Under the pieces are notes generated by a model, which was not told the origin of the DNA, searched no databases, and saw only the letters and a program-made list of their open reading frames with translations. 64,000 bases of DNA, taken from positions 1,426,001 through 1,490,000 of the forward strand of contig OZ176050.1 of assembly GCA_964247055.1 (NCBI GenBank), read 5' to 3'. This document shows positions 50,539 to 63,140 of this stretch, piece after piece. A program made the position numbers and the translations under genes. Each line of letters opens with the position of its first letter. Position 1 is the first letter of the stretch. This DNA is from Paragordius varius. Taxonomy: Eukaryota > Nematomorpha.

Positions 50539-52530
50539 AAAAATCGGATATTGGTCACCGGTCAACAAAATTATTTTTTATACATTCTCTTAGTAAGACT
50601 ACATCAAAATATAGAGATAGTTTGACAAATTCATACATATCCGATTTTTACAACGATATTATAAAAATTATTAAAACTAGTCGCATCAATACTCAAGGTA
50701 AACTTTGTTATTAAAAATCGGATATTGGTCACCGGTGAACAAAATTATTTTTTATACATTCTCTTAGTAGGACTACATCAAAATACAGAGATAGTTTGGC
50801 AAACTCTTTCGTATCCGATTTTTACAACGATACTTTAAAAATTAATGTATAAAACTAGTCGCATCAATACTCAAGTTAAACTTTGTCCTTAAAAAGCGGA
50901 TATTGGTCACCGGTGAACAAAATTATTTTTTATACATTCTCTTAGCAAGACTACATCAAAATATAGAGATAGTTTGACAAACTCTTTCATATCCGATTTT
51001 TACAACGATACTTTAAAAATTAATGTATAAAACTAGTCGTATCAATAAATCGCATCAATACTCAAGTTAAACTTTGTCCTTAAAAATCGGATATTGGTCA
51101 CCGGTGAACAAAATTATTTTTTATACATTCTCTTAGTAGGACTACATCAAAATATAGAGATAGTTTGACAAACTCTCTTATATCCGATTTTTACAACGAT
51201 ACTTTAAAAATTAATGTATAAAACTAGTCGCATCAATACTCAAGCTAAACATTGTCCTTAAAAATTGGATATTGGTCACCGGAGAACAAAACTATTTTTT
51301 ATACATTCTCTTAGTAAGACTACATCAAAATATAGAGATAGTTTGACAAACTCTTTCATATCCGATTTTTACAACGATATTTAAAAATTAATGTATAAAA
51401 CTAGTCGTATCAATAAATCGCATCAATACTCAAGTTAAACTTTGGTTTTAAAAATCGGATAATGGTCACCGGTGAACAAAATTATTTTTTATACATTCTC
51501 TTAGTAAGACTACATCAAAATATAGAGATAGTTTGACAAACTCTCTCATATCCGATATTTACAACGATACTTTAAAAATTAATGTATAAAACTAGTCGCA
51601 TCAATACTCAAGCTAAACATTGTCCTTAAAAATCGGATATTTGTCACCGGTGAACAAAATTATTTTTTATACATTCTCTTAGTAGGACTACATCAAAATA
51701 TAGAGATAGTTTGGCAAACTCTTTCATAATCGATTTTTACAACGATACTTTAAAAATTAATGTATAAAACTAGAGCCATCAATACTCAAGTTAAACTTTG
51801 TCCTTAAAAATCAAATATTGCTCACCGGTGAACAAAATTATTTTTTATACATTCTCTTAGTAAGACTACATCAAAATATAGAAATAGTTTGACAAATTCT
51901 TTCATATCCGATTTTTACAACGATACTTTAAAAATTAATGTATTAAACTAGTCGCATCAATACTCAAGCTAAACATTGTCCTTAAAAATCGGATATTGGT
52001 CACCGGTGAACAAAACTATTTTTTATACATTCTCTTAGTAAGACTACATCAAAATATAGAAATAGTTTGACAAACTCTTTCACATCCGATTTTTACAACG
52101 ATACTTTAAAAATTAATGTATAAAACTAGTCGTATCAATAAATCGCATCAATACTCAAGTTAAACTTTGTCCTTAAAAATCGGATATTGGTCACCGGTGA
52201 ACAAAATTATTTTTTATACATTCTCTTAGTAGGACTACATCAAAATATAGAGATAGTTTGGCAAACTCTTTCATATCCGATTTTTACAACGATACTTTAA
52301 AAGTTATGGTATTAAACCAGTCGTATCAATACTCAAGTTAAACTTTGTCCTTAAAAATCGGATATTGGTCACCGGTGAACAAAATTATTTTTTATACATT
52401 CTCTTAGTAGGACTACATCAAAATATAGAGATAGTTTGGCAAACTCTTTCATATCCGATTTTTACAACGATACTTTAAAAATTATGGTATTAAACCAGTC
52501 GTATCAATACTCAAGTTAAACTTTGTCCTT
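50539..52530 (+). repeat. 11-monomer higher-order repeat, copy 1 (1992 bp, region F)
   Basis: The monomers start at 50539, 50713, 50891, 51082, 51260, 51450, 51628, 51806, 51984, 52175 and 52353. Markers are GGTCAAC with TTCATACATATCC, GTTATTAAAAATC, AAAAAGCGG, CTCTCTTATATCC, AATTGGATATTGG with CCGGAGAAC, TTTGGTTTTAAAAATC with GATAATGG, GATATTTGTCACC with CATAATCG, and CAAATATTGCTC. Confidence 0.88.
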
Positions 52531-54164
52531 AAAAATCGGATATTGGTCACCGGTCAACAAAATTATTTTTTATACATTCTCTTAGTAAGACTACATCAAA
52601 ATATAGAGATAGTTTGACAAATTCATACATATCCGATTTTTACAACGATATTATAAAAATTATTAAAACTAGTCGCATCAATACTCAAGGTAAACTTTGT
52701 TATTAAAAATCGGATATTGGTCACCGGTGAACAAAATTATTTTTTATACATTCTCTTAGTAGGACTACATCAAAATACAGAGATAGTTTGGCAAACTCTT
52801 TCATATCCGATTTTTACAACGATACTTTAAAAATTAATGTATAAAACTAGTCGCATCAATACTCAAGTTAAACTTTGTCCTTAAAAAGCGGATATTGGTC
52901 ACCGGTGAACAAAATTATTTTTTATACATTCTCTTAGCAAGACTACATCAAAATATAGAGATAGTTTGACAAACTCTTTCATATCCGATTTTTAACGATA
53001 CTTTAAAAATTAATATATAAAACTAGTCGTATCAATAAATCGCATCAATACTCAAGTTAAACTTTGTCCTTAAAAATCGGATATTGGTCACCGGTGAACA
53101 AAATTATTTTTTATACATTCTCTTAGTAGGACTACATCAAAATATAGAGATAGTTTGACAAACTCTCTTATATCCGATTTTTACAACGATACTTTAAAAA
53201 TTAATGTATAAAACTAGTCGCATCAATACTCAAGCTAAACATTGTCCTTAAAAATTGGATATTGGTCACCGGAGAACAAAACTATTTTTTATACATTCTC
53301 TTAGTAAGACTACATCAAAATATAGAGATAGTTTGACAAACTCTTTCATATCCGATTTTTACAACGATATTTAAAAATTAATGTATAAAACTAGTCGTAT
53401 CAATAAATCGCATCAATACTCAAGTTAAACTTTGGTTTTAAAAATCGGATAATGGTCACCGGTGAACAAAATTATTTTTTATACATTCTCTTAGTAAGAC
53501 TACATCAAAATATAGAGATAGTTTGACAAACTCTCTCATATCCGATATTTACAACGATACTTTAAAAATTAATGTATAAAACTAGTCGCATCAATACTCA
53601 AGCTAAACATTGTCCTTAAAAATCGGATATTTGTCACCGGTGAACAAAATTATTTTTTATACATTCTCTTAGTAGGACTACATCAAAATATAGAGATAGT
53701 TTGGCAAACTCTTTCATAATCGATTTTTACAACGATACTTTAAAAATTAATGTATAAAACTAGAGGCATCAATACTCAAGTTAAACTTTGTCCTTAAAGA
53801 TCAAATATTGCTCACCGGTGAACAAAATTATTTTTTATACATTCTCTTAGTAAGACTACATCAAAATATAGAAATAGTTTGACAAATTCTTTCATATCCG
53901 ATTTTTACAACGATACTTTAAAAATTAATGTATTAAACTAGTCGCATCAATACTCAAGCTAAACATTGTCCTTAAAAATCGGATATTGGTCACCGGTGAA
54001 CAAAACTATTTTTTATACATTCTCTTAGTAAGACTACATCAAAATATAGAAATAGTTTGACAAACTCTTTCACATCCGATTTTTACAACGATACTTTAAA
54101 AATTAATGTATAAAACTAGTCGTATCAATAAATCGCATCAATACTCAAGTTAAACTTTGTCCTT
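52531..54164 (+). repeat. 11-monomer higher-order repeat, copy 2 (first nine monomers)
   Basis: This copy is displaced 1992 bp at 50631/52623 and 1990 bp at 51441/53431; the 2-bp change is the loss of CA in TTTTTAACGATAC at 52993. It tracks copy 1 through the AAAACTA/CACATCC long monomer (53974). It then switches to a CTCTCATATCC short monomer where copy 1 has two TATGGTATTAAACCAG monomers. Confidence 0.87.
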
Positions 54165-54342
54165 AAAAATCGGATATTGGTCACCGGTGAACAAAATTAT
54201 TTTTTATACATTCTCTTAGTAGGACTACATCAAAATATAGAGATAGTTTGACAAACTCTCTCATATCCGATTTTTACAACGATACTTTAAAAATTAATGT
54301 ATAAAACTAGTCGCATCAATACTCAAGCTAAACATTGTCCTT
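53618..54342 (+). repeat. 4-monomer higher-order repeat (725 bp), reference copy
   Basis: Type 1 is 178 bp (GATATTTGTCACC, CATAATCG, CTAGAGGCATC). Type 2 is 178 bp (CAAATATTGCTC, ATAGAAATAG, AAATTC, AGCTAAACATTG). Type 3 is 191 bp (AAAACTA, ATAGAAATAG, CACATCC). Type 4 is 178 bp (GTAGGAC, GACAAACTCTCTCATATCC, AGCTAAACATTG). The same order appears at 51628, 55079, 55804, 57601 and 61168, sometimes with type 4 replaced by a TATGGTATTAAACCAG monomer. Confidence 0.88.
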
Positions 54343-55078
54343 AAAAATCGGATATTTGTCACCGGTGAACAAAATTATTTTTTATACATTCTCTTAGTAG
54401 GACTACATCAAAATATAGAAATAGTTTGACAAACTCTTTCACATCCGATTTTTACAACGATACTTTAAAAATTAATGTATAAAACTAGTCGTATCAAAAT
54501 CGCATCAATACTCAAGTTAAACTTTGTCCTTAAAAATCGGATATTGGTCACCGGTGAACAAAATTATTTTTTATACATTCTCTTAGTAGGACTACATCAA
54601 AATATAGAGATAGTTTGACAAACTCTCTCATATCCGATTTTTACAACGATACTTTAAAAATTAATGTATTAAACTAGTCGCATCAATACTCAAGCTAAAC
54701 ATTGTCCTTAAAAATCGGATATTGGTCACCGGTGAACAAAACTATTTTTTATACATTCTCTTAGTAAGACTACATCAAAATATAGAAATAGTTTGACAAA
54801 CTCTTTCACATCCGATTTTTACAACGATACTTTAAAAATTAATGTATAAAACTAGTCGTATCAATAAATCGCATCAATACTCAAGTTAAACTTTGTCCTT
54901 AAAAATCGGATATTGGTCACCGGTGAACAAAATTATTTTTTATACATTCTCTTAGTAGGACTACATCAAAATATAGAGATAGTTTGACAAACTCTCTCAT
55001 ATCCGATTTTTACAACGATACTTTAAAAATTAATGTATAAAACTAGTCGCATCAATACTCAAGCTAAACATTGTCCTT
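54343..55078 (+). repeat. Rearranged 4-monomer unit with two hybrid monomers (736 bp)
   Basis: The monomer at 54343 (189 bp) has a type 1 front (GATATTTGTCACC, GTAGGAC) and a type 3 rear (ATAGAAATAG, CACATCC, long 3' end with AAAATCGC, 2 bp shorter). The monomer at 54532 has a type 4 front (GACAAACTCTCTCATATCC) and a type 2 rear (GTATTAAACTAG, AGCTAAACATTG). Normal types 3 and 4 follow. Both breaks keep monomer register. Confidence 0.85.
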
Positions 55079-55803
55079 AAAAATCGGATATTTGTCACCG
55101 GTGAACAAAATTATTTTTTATACATTCTCTTAGTAGGACTACATCAAAATATAGAGATAGTTTGGCAAACTCTTTCATAATCGATTTTTACAACGATACT
55201 TTAAAAATTAATGTATAAAACTAGAGGCATCAATACTCAAGTTAAACTTTGTCCTTAAAAATCAAATATTGCTCACCGGTGAACAAAATTATTTTTTATA
55301 CATTCTCTTAGTAAGACTACATCAAAATATAGAAATAGTTTGACAAATTCTTTCATATCCGATTTTTACAACGATACTTTAAAAATTAATGTATTAAACT
55401 AGTCGCATCAATACTCAAGCTAAACATTGTCCTTAAAAATCGGATATTGGTCACCGGTGAACAAAACTATTTTTTATACATTCTCTTAGTAAGACTACAT
55501 CAAAATATAGAAATAGTTTGACAAACTCTTTCACATCCGATTTTTACAACGATACTTTAAAAATTAATGTATAAAACTAGTCGTATCAATAAATCGCATC
55601 AATACTCAAGTTAAACTTTGTCCTTAAAAATCGGATATTGGTCACCGGTGAACAAAATTATTTTTTATACATTCTCTTAGTAGGACTACATCAAAATATA
55701 GAGATAGTTTGACAAACTCTCTCATATCCGATTTTTACAACGATACTTTAAAAATTAATGTATAAAACTAGTCGCATCAATACTCAAGCTAAACATTGTC
55801 CTT
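55079..55803 (+). repeat. 4-monomer higher-order repeat copy (725 bp)
   Basis: The regular order 1-2-3-4 lies directly before another copy at 55804. The CTAGAGGC marker at 55222 recurs at 55947, an exact 725-bp step. Confidence 0.87.
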
Positions 55804-57600
55804 AAAAATCGGATATTTGTCACCGGTGAACAAAATTATTTTTTATACATTCTCTTAGTAGGACTACATCAAAATATAGAGATAGTTTGGCAAACTCTTT
55901 CATAATCGATTTTTACAACGATACTTTAAAAATAAATGTATAAAACTAGAGGCATCAATACTCAAGTTAAACTTTGTCCTTAAAAATCAAATATTGCTCA
56001 CCGGTGAACAAAATTATTTTTTATACATTCTCTTAGTAAGACTACATCAAAATATAGAAATAGTTTGACAAATTCTTTCATATCCGATTTTTACAACGAT
56101 ACTTTAAAAATTAATGTATTAAACTAGTCGCATCAATACTCAAGCTAAACATTGTCCTTAAAAATCGGATATTGGTCACCGGTGAACAAAACTATTTTTT
56201 ATACATTCTCTTAGTAAGACTACATCAAAATATAGAAATAGTTTGACATACTCTTTCACATCCGATTTTAACAACGATACTTTAAAAATTAATGTATAAA
56301 ACTAGTCGTATCAATAAATCGCATCAATACTCAAGTTAAACTTTGTCCTTAAAAATCGGATATTGGTCACCGGTGAACAAAATTATTTTTTATACATTCT
56401 CTTAGTAGGACTACATCAAAATATAGAGATAGTTTGGCAAACTCTTTCATATCCGATTTTTACAACGATACTTTAAAAATTATGGTATTAAACCAGTCGT
56501 ATCAATACTCAAGTTAAACATTGTCCTTAAAAATCGGATATTGGTCACCGGTCAACAAAATTATTTTTTATACATTCTCTTAGTAAGACTACATCAAAAT
56601 ATAGAGATAGTTTGACAAATTCATTCATATCCGATTTTTACAACGATATTATAAATATTATTAAAACTAGTCCCATCAATACTCAAGTTAAACTTTGTCC
56701 TTAAAAATCGAATATACCCGTGAACAAAATTATTTTTTATACATTCTCTTAGTAGGACTACATCAAAATATAGAGATAGTTTGACAAACTCTTTCATATC
56801 CGATTTTTACAACGATACTTTAAAAATTATGGTATTAAACCAGTCGCATCAATACTCAAGTTAAACTTTCTCCTTAAAAATCGGATATTGATCACCGGTG
56901 AACAAAATTATTTTTTATACATTCTCTTAGTAAGACTACATCATAATATAGAGATAGTTTGACAAACTCTTTCATATCCGATTTTTACAACGATACTTTA
57001 AAAATTAATGTATTAAACTAGTCGCATCAATACTCAAGCTAAACATTGTCCTTAAAAATCGGATATTGGTCACCGGTGAACAAAACTATTTTTTATACAT
57101 TCTCTTAGTAAGACTACATCAAAATATAGAGATAGTTTGACAAACTCTTTCACATCCGATTTTTACAACGATACTTTAAAAATTAATGTATAAAACTAGT
57201 CGTATCAATAAATCGCATCAATACTCAAGTTAAACTTTGTCCTTAAAAATCGGATATTGGTCACCGGTGAACAAAATTATTTTTTATACATTCTCTTAGT
57301 ATGACTACATCAAAATATAGAGATAGTTTGGCAAACTCTTTCATATCCGATTTTTACAACGATACTTTAAAAATTATGGTATTAAACCAGGCGCATCAAT
57401 ACTCAAGTTAAACTTTGTCCTTAAAAATCGGATATTGGTCACCGGTGAACAAAATTATTTTTTATACATTCTCTTAGTATGACTACATCAAAATATAGAG
57501 ATAGTTTGGGAAACTCTTTCATATCCGATTTTTACAACGATACTTTAAAAATTAATGTATAAAACTAGTCGCATCAATACTCAAGCTAAACATTGTCCTT
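55804..57600 (+). repeat. 10-monomer higher-order repeat, copy 1 (1797 bp)
   Basis: Lengths are 178, 178, 191, 178, 174, 173, 178, 191, 178 and 178. The first three are types 1-3 of the 4-monomer unit. They are followed by TATGGTATTAAACCAG, GGTCAAC with TTCATTCATATCC and TATAAATATT, CGAATATACCCGTG, TTGATCACC, AAAACTA long, and two GTATGAC monomers. Markers CGAATATACCCG (56711/58508) and CTAGAGGC (55947/57744) both give 1797 bp. Confidence 0.87.
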
Positions 57601-59397
57601 AAAAATCGGATATTTGTCACCGGTGAACAAAATTATTTTTTATACATTCTCTTAGTAGGACTACATCAAAATATAGAGATAGTTTGGCAAACTCTTTCAT
57701 AATCGATTTTTACAACGATACTTTAAAAATTAATGTATAAAACTAGAGGCATCAATACTCAAGTTAAACTTTGTCCTTAAAAATCAAATATTGCTCACCG
57801 GTGAACAAAATTATTTTTTATACATTCTCTTAGTAAGACTACATCAAAATATAGAAATAGTTTGACAAATTCTTTCATATCCGATTTTTACAACGATACT
57901 TTAAAAATTAATGTATTAAACTAGTCGCATCAATACTCAAGCTAAACATTGTCCTTAAAAATCGGATATTGGTCACCGGTGAACAAAACTATTTTTTATA
58001 CATTCTCTTAGTAAGACTACATCAAAATATAGAAATAGTTTGACATACTCTTTCACATCCGATTTTTACAACGATACTTTAAAAATTAATGTATAAAACT
58101 AGTCGTATCAATAAATCGCATCAATACTCAAGTTAAACTTTGTCCTTAAAAATCGGATATTGGTCACCGGTGAACAAAATTATTTTTTATACATTCTCTT
58201 AGTAGGACTACATCAAAATATAGAGATAGTTTGGCAAACTCTTTCATATCCGATTTTTACAACGATACTTTAAAAATTATGGTATTAAACCAGTCGTATC
58301 AATACTCAAGTTAAACTTTGTCCTTAAAAATCGGATATTGGTCACCGGTCAACAAAATTATTTTTTATACATTCTCTTAGTAAGACTACATCAAAATATA
58401 GAGATAGTTTGACAAATTCATTCATATCCGATTTTTACAACGATATTATAAATATTATTAAAACTAGTCCCATCAATACTCAAGTTAAACTTTGTCCTTA
58501 AAAATCGAATATACCCGTGAACAAAATTATTTTTTATACATTCTCTTAGTAGGACTACATCAAAATATAGAGATAGTTTGACAAACTCTTTCATATCCGA
58601 TTTTTACAACGATACTTTAAAAATTATGGTATTAAACCAGTCGCATCAATACTCAAGTTAAACTTTGTCCTTAAAAATCGGATATTGATCACCGGTGAAC
58701 AAAATTATTTTTTATACATTCTCTTAGTAAAACTACATCAAAATATAGAGATAGTTTGACAAACTCTTTCATATCCGATTTTTACAACGATACTTTAAAA
58801 ATTAATGTATTAAACTAGTCGCATCAATACTCAAGCTAAACATTGTCCTTAAAAATCGGATATTGGTCACCGGTGAACAAAACTATTTTTTATGCATTCT
58901 CTTAGTAAGACTACATCAAAATATAGAGATAGTTTGACAAACTCTTTCATATCCGATTTTTACAACGATACTTTAAAAATTATGGTATTAAACCAGTCGC
59001 ATCAATACTCAAGTTAAACTTTCTCCTTAAAAATCGGATATTGATCACCGGTGAACAAAATTATTTTTTATACATTCTCTTAGTAAGACTACATCAAAAT
59101 ATAGAGATAGTTTGACAAACTCTTTCATATCCGATTTTTACAACGATACTTTAAAAATTAATGTATTAAACTAGTCGCATCAATACTCAAGCTAAACATT
59201 GTCCTTAAAAATCGGATATTGGTCACCGGTGAACAAAACTATTTTTTATACATTCTCTTAGTAAGACTACATCAAAATATAGAGATAGTTTGACAAACTC
59301 TTTCACATCCGATTTTTACAACGATACTTTAAAAATTAATGTATAAAACTAGTCGTATCAATAAATCGCATCAATACTCAAGTTAAACTTTGTCCTT
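57601..59397 (+). repeat. 10-monomer higher-order repeat, copy 2 (1797 bp, altered end)
   Basis: The first seven monomers match 55804-57053. The eighth (58851) has TATGCATTC with a TATGGTATTAAACCAG end instead of the long end. TTGATCACC (59029) and an AAAACTA long monomer (59207) follow. The last seven monomers of this copy are the first copy of the 1250-bp duplication. Confidence 0.83.
58148..59397 (+). repeat. 7-monomer block, tandem copy 1 (1250 bp)
   Basis: Lengths are 178, 174, 173, 178, 178, 178 and 191. The GTAAAACTAC and TATGCATTC markers (58891) recur exactly 1250 bp later (60141), as does CGAATATACCCG (58508/59758). Confidence 0.88.
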
Positions 59398-60456
59398 AAA
59401 AATCGGATATTGGTCACCGGTGAACAAAATTATTTTTTATACATTCTCTTAGTAGGACTACATCAAAATATAGAGATAGTTTGGCAAACTCTTTCATATC
59501 CGATTTTTACAACGATACTTTAAAAATTATGGTATTAAACCAGTCGTATCAATACTCAAGTTAAACTTTGTCCTTAAAAATCGGATATTGGTCACCGGTC
59601 AACAAAATTATTTTTTATACATTCTCTTAGTAAGACTACATCAAAATATAGAGATAGTTTGACAAATTCATTCATATCCGATTTTTACAACGATATTATA
59701 AATATTATTAAAACTAGTCCCATCAATACTCAAGTTAAACTTTGTCCTTAAAAATCGAATATACCCGTGAACAAAATTATTTTTTATACATTCTCTTAGT
59801 AGGACTACATCAAAATATAGAGATAGTTTGACAAACTCTTTCATATCCGATTTTTACAACGATACTTTAAAAATTATGGTATTAAACCAGTCGCATCAAT
59901 ACTCAAGTTAAACTTTGTCCTTAAAAATCGGATATTGATCACCGGTGAACAAAATTATTTTTTATACATTCTCTTAGTAAAACTACATCAAAATATAGAG
60001 ATAGTTTGACAAACTCTTTCATATCCGATTTTTACAACGATACTTTAAAAATTAATGTATTAAACTAGTCGCATCAATACTCAAGCTAAACATTGTCCTT
60101 AAAAATCGGATATTGGTCACCGGTGAACAAAACTATTTTTTATGCATTCTCTTAGTAAGACTACATCAAAATATAGAGATAGTTTGACAAACTCTTTCAT
60201 ATCCGATTTTTACAACGATACTTTAAAAATTATGGTATTAAACCAGTCGCATCAATACTCAAGTTAAACTTTCTCCTTAAAAATCGGATATTGATCACCG
60301 GTGAACAAAATTATTTTTTATACATTCTCTTAGTAAGACTACATCAAAATATAGAGATAGTTTGACAAACTCTTTCATATCCGATTTTTACAACGATACT
60401 TTAAAAATTAATGTATTAAACTAGTCGCATCAATACTCAAGCTAAACATTGTCCTT
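59398..60456 (+). repeat. 7-monomer block, tandem copy 2 (six monomers kept)
   Basis: This matches 58148-59206. The seventh, long monomer of copy 1 is replaced from 60457 by a GTATGAC short monomer, so the right break of the duplication lies at or near 60457. Confidence 0.85.
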
Positions 60457-60989
60457 AAAAATCGGATATTGGTCACCGGTGAACAAAATTATTTTTTATA
60501 CATTCTCTTAGTATGACTACATCAAAATATAGAGATAGTTTGGCAAACTCTTTCATATCCGATTTTTACAACGATACTTTAAAAATTAATGTATAAAACT
60601 AGTCGCATCAATACTCAAGTTAAACTTTGTCCTTAAAAATCGGATATTGGTCACCGGTGAACAAAATTATTTTTTATACATTCTCTTAGTAAGACTACAT
60701 CAAAATATAGAAATAGTTTGACAAACTCTTTCATATCCGATTTTTACAACGATATTTAAAAAATAATGTATTAAACTAGTCGCATCAATACTCAAGTTAA
60801 ACTTTGTCCTTAAAAATCGGATATTGGTCACCGGTGAACAAAATTATTTTTTATATATTCTCTTAGCAAGACTACATCAAAATATAGAGATAGTTTGGCA
60901 AACTCTTTCATATCCGATTTTTACAACGATACTTTAAAAATTATGGTATTAAACCAGGCGCATCAATACTCAAGTTAAACTTTGTCCTT
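60457..60989 (+). repeat. 533-bp three-monomer segment repeated at 62608
   Basis: The order is a GTATGAC short monomer, an ATAGAAATAG monomer with GATATTTAAAAA, and a TTATATATTCTC/GCAAGAC monomer ending TATGGTATTAAACCAGGCGC. The same three lie at 62608-63140, displaced 2151 bp. The second has AAAAAATAATG here and AAAAATTAATG in the later copy. Confidence 0.85.
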
Positions 60990-61167
60990 AAAAATCGGAT
61001 ATTGGTCACCGGTGAACAAAATTATTTTTTATACATTCTCTTAGTATGACTACATCAAAATATAGAGATAGTTTGGCAAACTCTTTCATATCCGATTTTT
61101 ACAACGATACTTTAAAAATTAATGTATAAAACTAGTCGCATCAATACTCAAGCTAAACATTGTCCTT

Positions 61168-62607
61168 AAAAATCGGATATTTGTCACCGGTGAACAAAAT
61201 TATTTTTTATACATTCTCTTAGTAGGACTACATCAAAATATAGAGATAGTTTGGCAAACTCTTTCATAATCGATTTTTACAACGATACTTTAAAAATTAA
61301 TGTATAAAACTAGAGGCATCAATACTCAAGTTAAACTTTGTCCTTAAAAATCAAATATTGCTCACCGGTGAACAAAATTATTTTTTATACATTCTCTTAG
61401 TAAGACTACATCAAAATATAGAAATAGTTTGACAAATTCTTTCATATCCGATTTTTACAACGATACTTTAAAAATTAATGTATTAAACTAGTCGCATCAA
61501 TACTCAAGCTAAACATTGTCCTTAAAAATCGGATATTGGTCACCGGTGAACAAAACTATTTTTTATACATTCTCTTAGTAAGACTACATCAAAATATAGA
61601 AATAGTTTGACATACTCTTTCACATCCGATTTTTACAACGATACTCAAAAAATTAATGTATAAAACTAGTCGTATCAATAAATCGCATCAATACTCAAGT
61701 TAAACTTTGTCCTTAAAAATCGGATATTGGTCACCGGTGAACAAAATTATTTTTTATACATTCTCTTAGTAGGACTACATCAAAATATAGAGATAGTTTG
61801 GCAAACTCTTTCATATCCTATTTTTACAACGATACTTTAAAAATTATGGTATTAAACCAGTCGTATCAATACTCAAGTTAAACTTTGTCCTTAAAAATCG
61901 GATATTGGTCACCGGTCAACAAAATTATTTTTTATACATTCTCTTAGTAAGACTACATCAAAATATAGAGATAGTTTGACAAATTCATTCATATCCGATT
62001 TTTACAACGATATTATAAATATTATTAAAACTAGTCCCATCAATACTCAAGTTAAACTTTGTCCTTAAAAATCGAATATACCCGTGAACAAAATTATTTT
62101 TTATACATTCTCTTAGTAGGACTACATCAAAATATAGAGATAGTTTGACAAACTCTTTCAATCCGATTTTTACAACGATACTTTAAAAATTATGGTATTA
62201 AACCAGTCGCATCAATACTCAAGTTAAAATTTGTCCTTAAAAATCGGATATTGATCACCGGTGAACAAAATTATTTTTTATACATTCTCTTAGTAAGACT
62301 ACATCAAAATATAGAGATAGTTTGACAAACTCTTTCATATCCGATTTTTACAACGATACTTTAAAAATTAATGTATTAAACTAGTCGCATCAATACTCAA
62401 GCTAAACATTGTCCTTAAAAATCGGATATTGGTCACCGGTGAACAAAACTATTTTTTATGCATTCTCTTAGTAAGACTACATCAAAATATAGAGATAGTT
62501 TGACAAACTCTTTCACATCCGATTTTTACAACGATACTTTAAAAATTAATGTATAAAACTAGTCGTATCAATAAATCGCATCAATACTCAAGTTAAACTT
62601 TGTCCTT
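61168..62607 (+). repeat. 10-monomer type repeat, copy 3 (first eight monomers)
   Basis: Types 1-3 are followed by TATGGTATTAAACCAG (with CATATCCTATT), GGTCAAC, CGAATATACCCG (with an AT loss, TTTCAATCCG, near 62158), TTGATCACC, and an AAAACTA long monomer with TATGCATTC. It is displaced 3567 bp from 57601 (CTAGAGGC 57744/61311). The private GATACTCAAAAAATT lies at 61641. Confidence 0.85.
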
Positions 62608-63140
62608 AAAAATCGGATATTGGTTACCGGTGAACAAAATTATTTTTTATACATTCTCTTAGTATGACTACATCAAAATATAGAGATAGTTTGGCAAACT
62701 CTTTCATATCCGATTTTTACAACGATACTTTAAAAATTAATGTATAAAACTAGTCGCATCAATACTCAAGTTAAACTTTGTCCTTAAAAATCGGATATTG
62801 GTCACCGGTGAACAAAATTATTTTTTATACATTCTCTTAGTAAGACTACATCAAAATATAGAAATAGTTTGACAAACTCTTTCATATCCGATTTTTACAA
62901 TGATATTTAAAAATTAATGTATTAAACTAGTCGCATCAATACTCAAGTTAAACTTTGTCCTTAAAAATCGGATATTGGTCACCGGTGAACAAAATTATTT
63001 TTTATATATTCTCTTAGCAAGACTACATCAAAATATAGAGATAGTTTGGCAAACTCTTTCATATCCGATTTTTACAACGATACTTTAAAAATTATGGTAT
63101 TAAACCAGGCGCATCAATACTCAAGTTAAACTTTGTCCTT
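62608..63140 (+). repeat. 533-bp three-monomer segment, copy 2
   Basis: This repeats 60457-60989. Private changes are GGTTACC at 62622 and ACAATGAT at 62898. The latter is one of the few losses of the otherwise constant ACAACGAT and is a CpG-to-TpG change. Confidence 0.85.
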
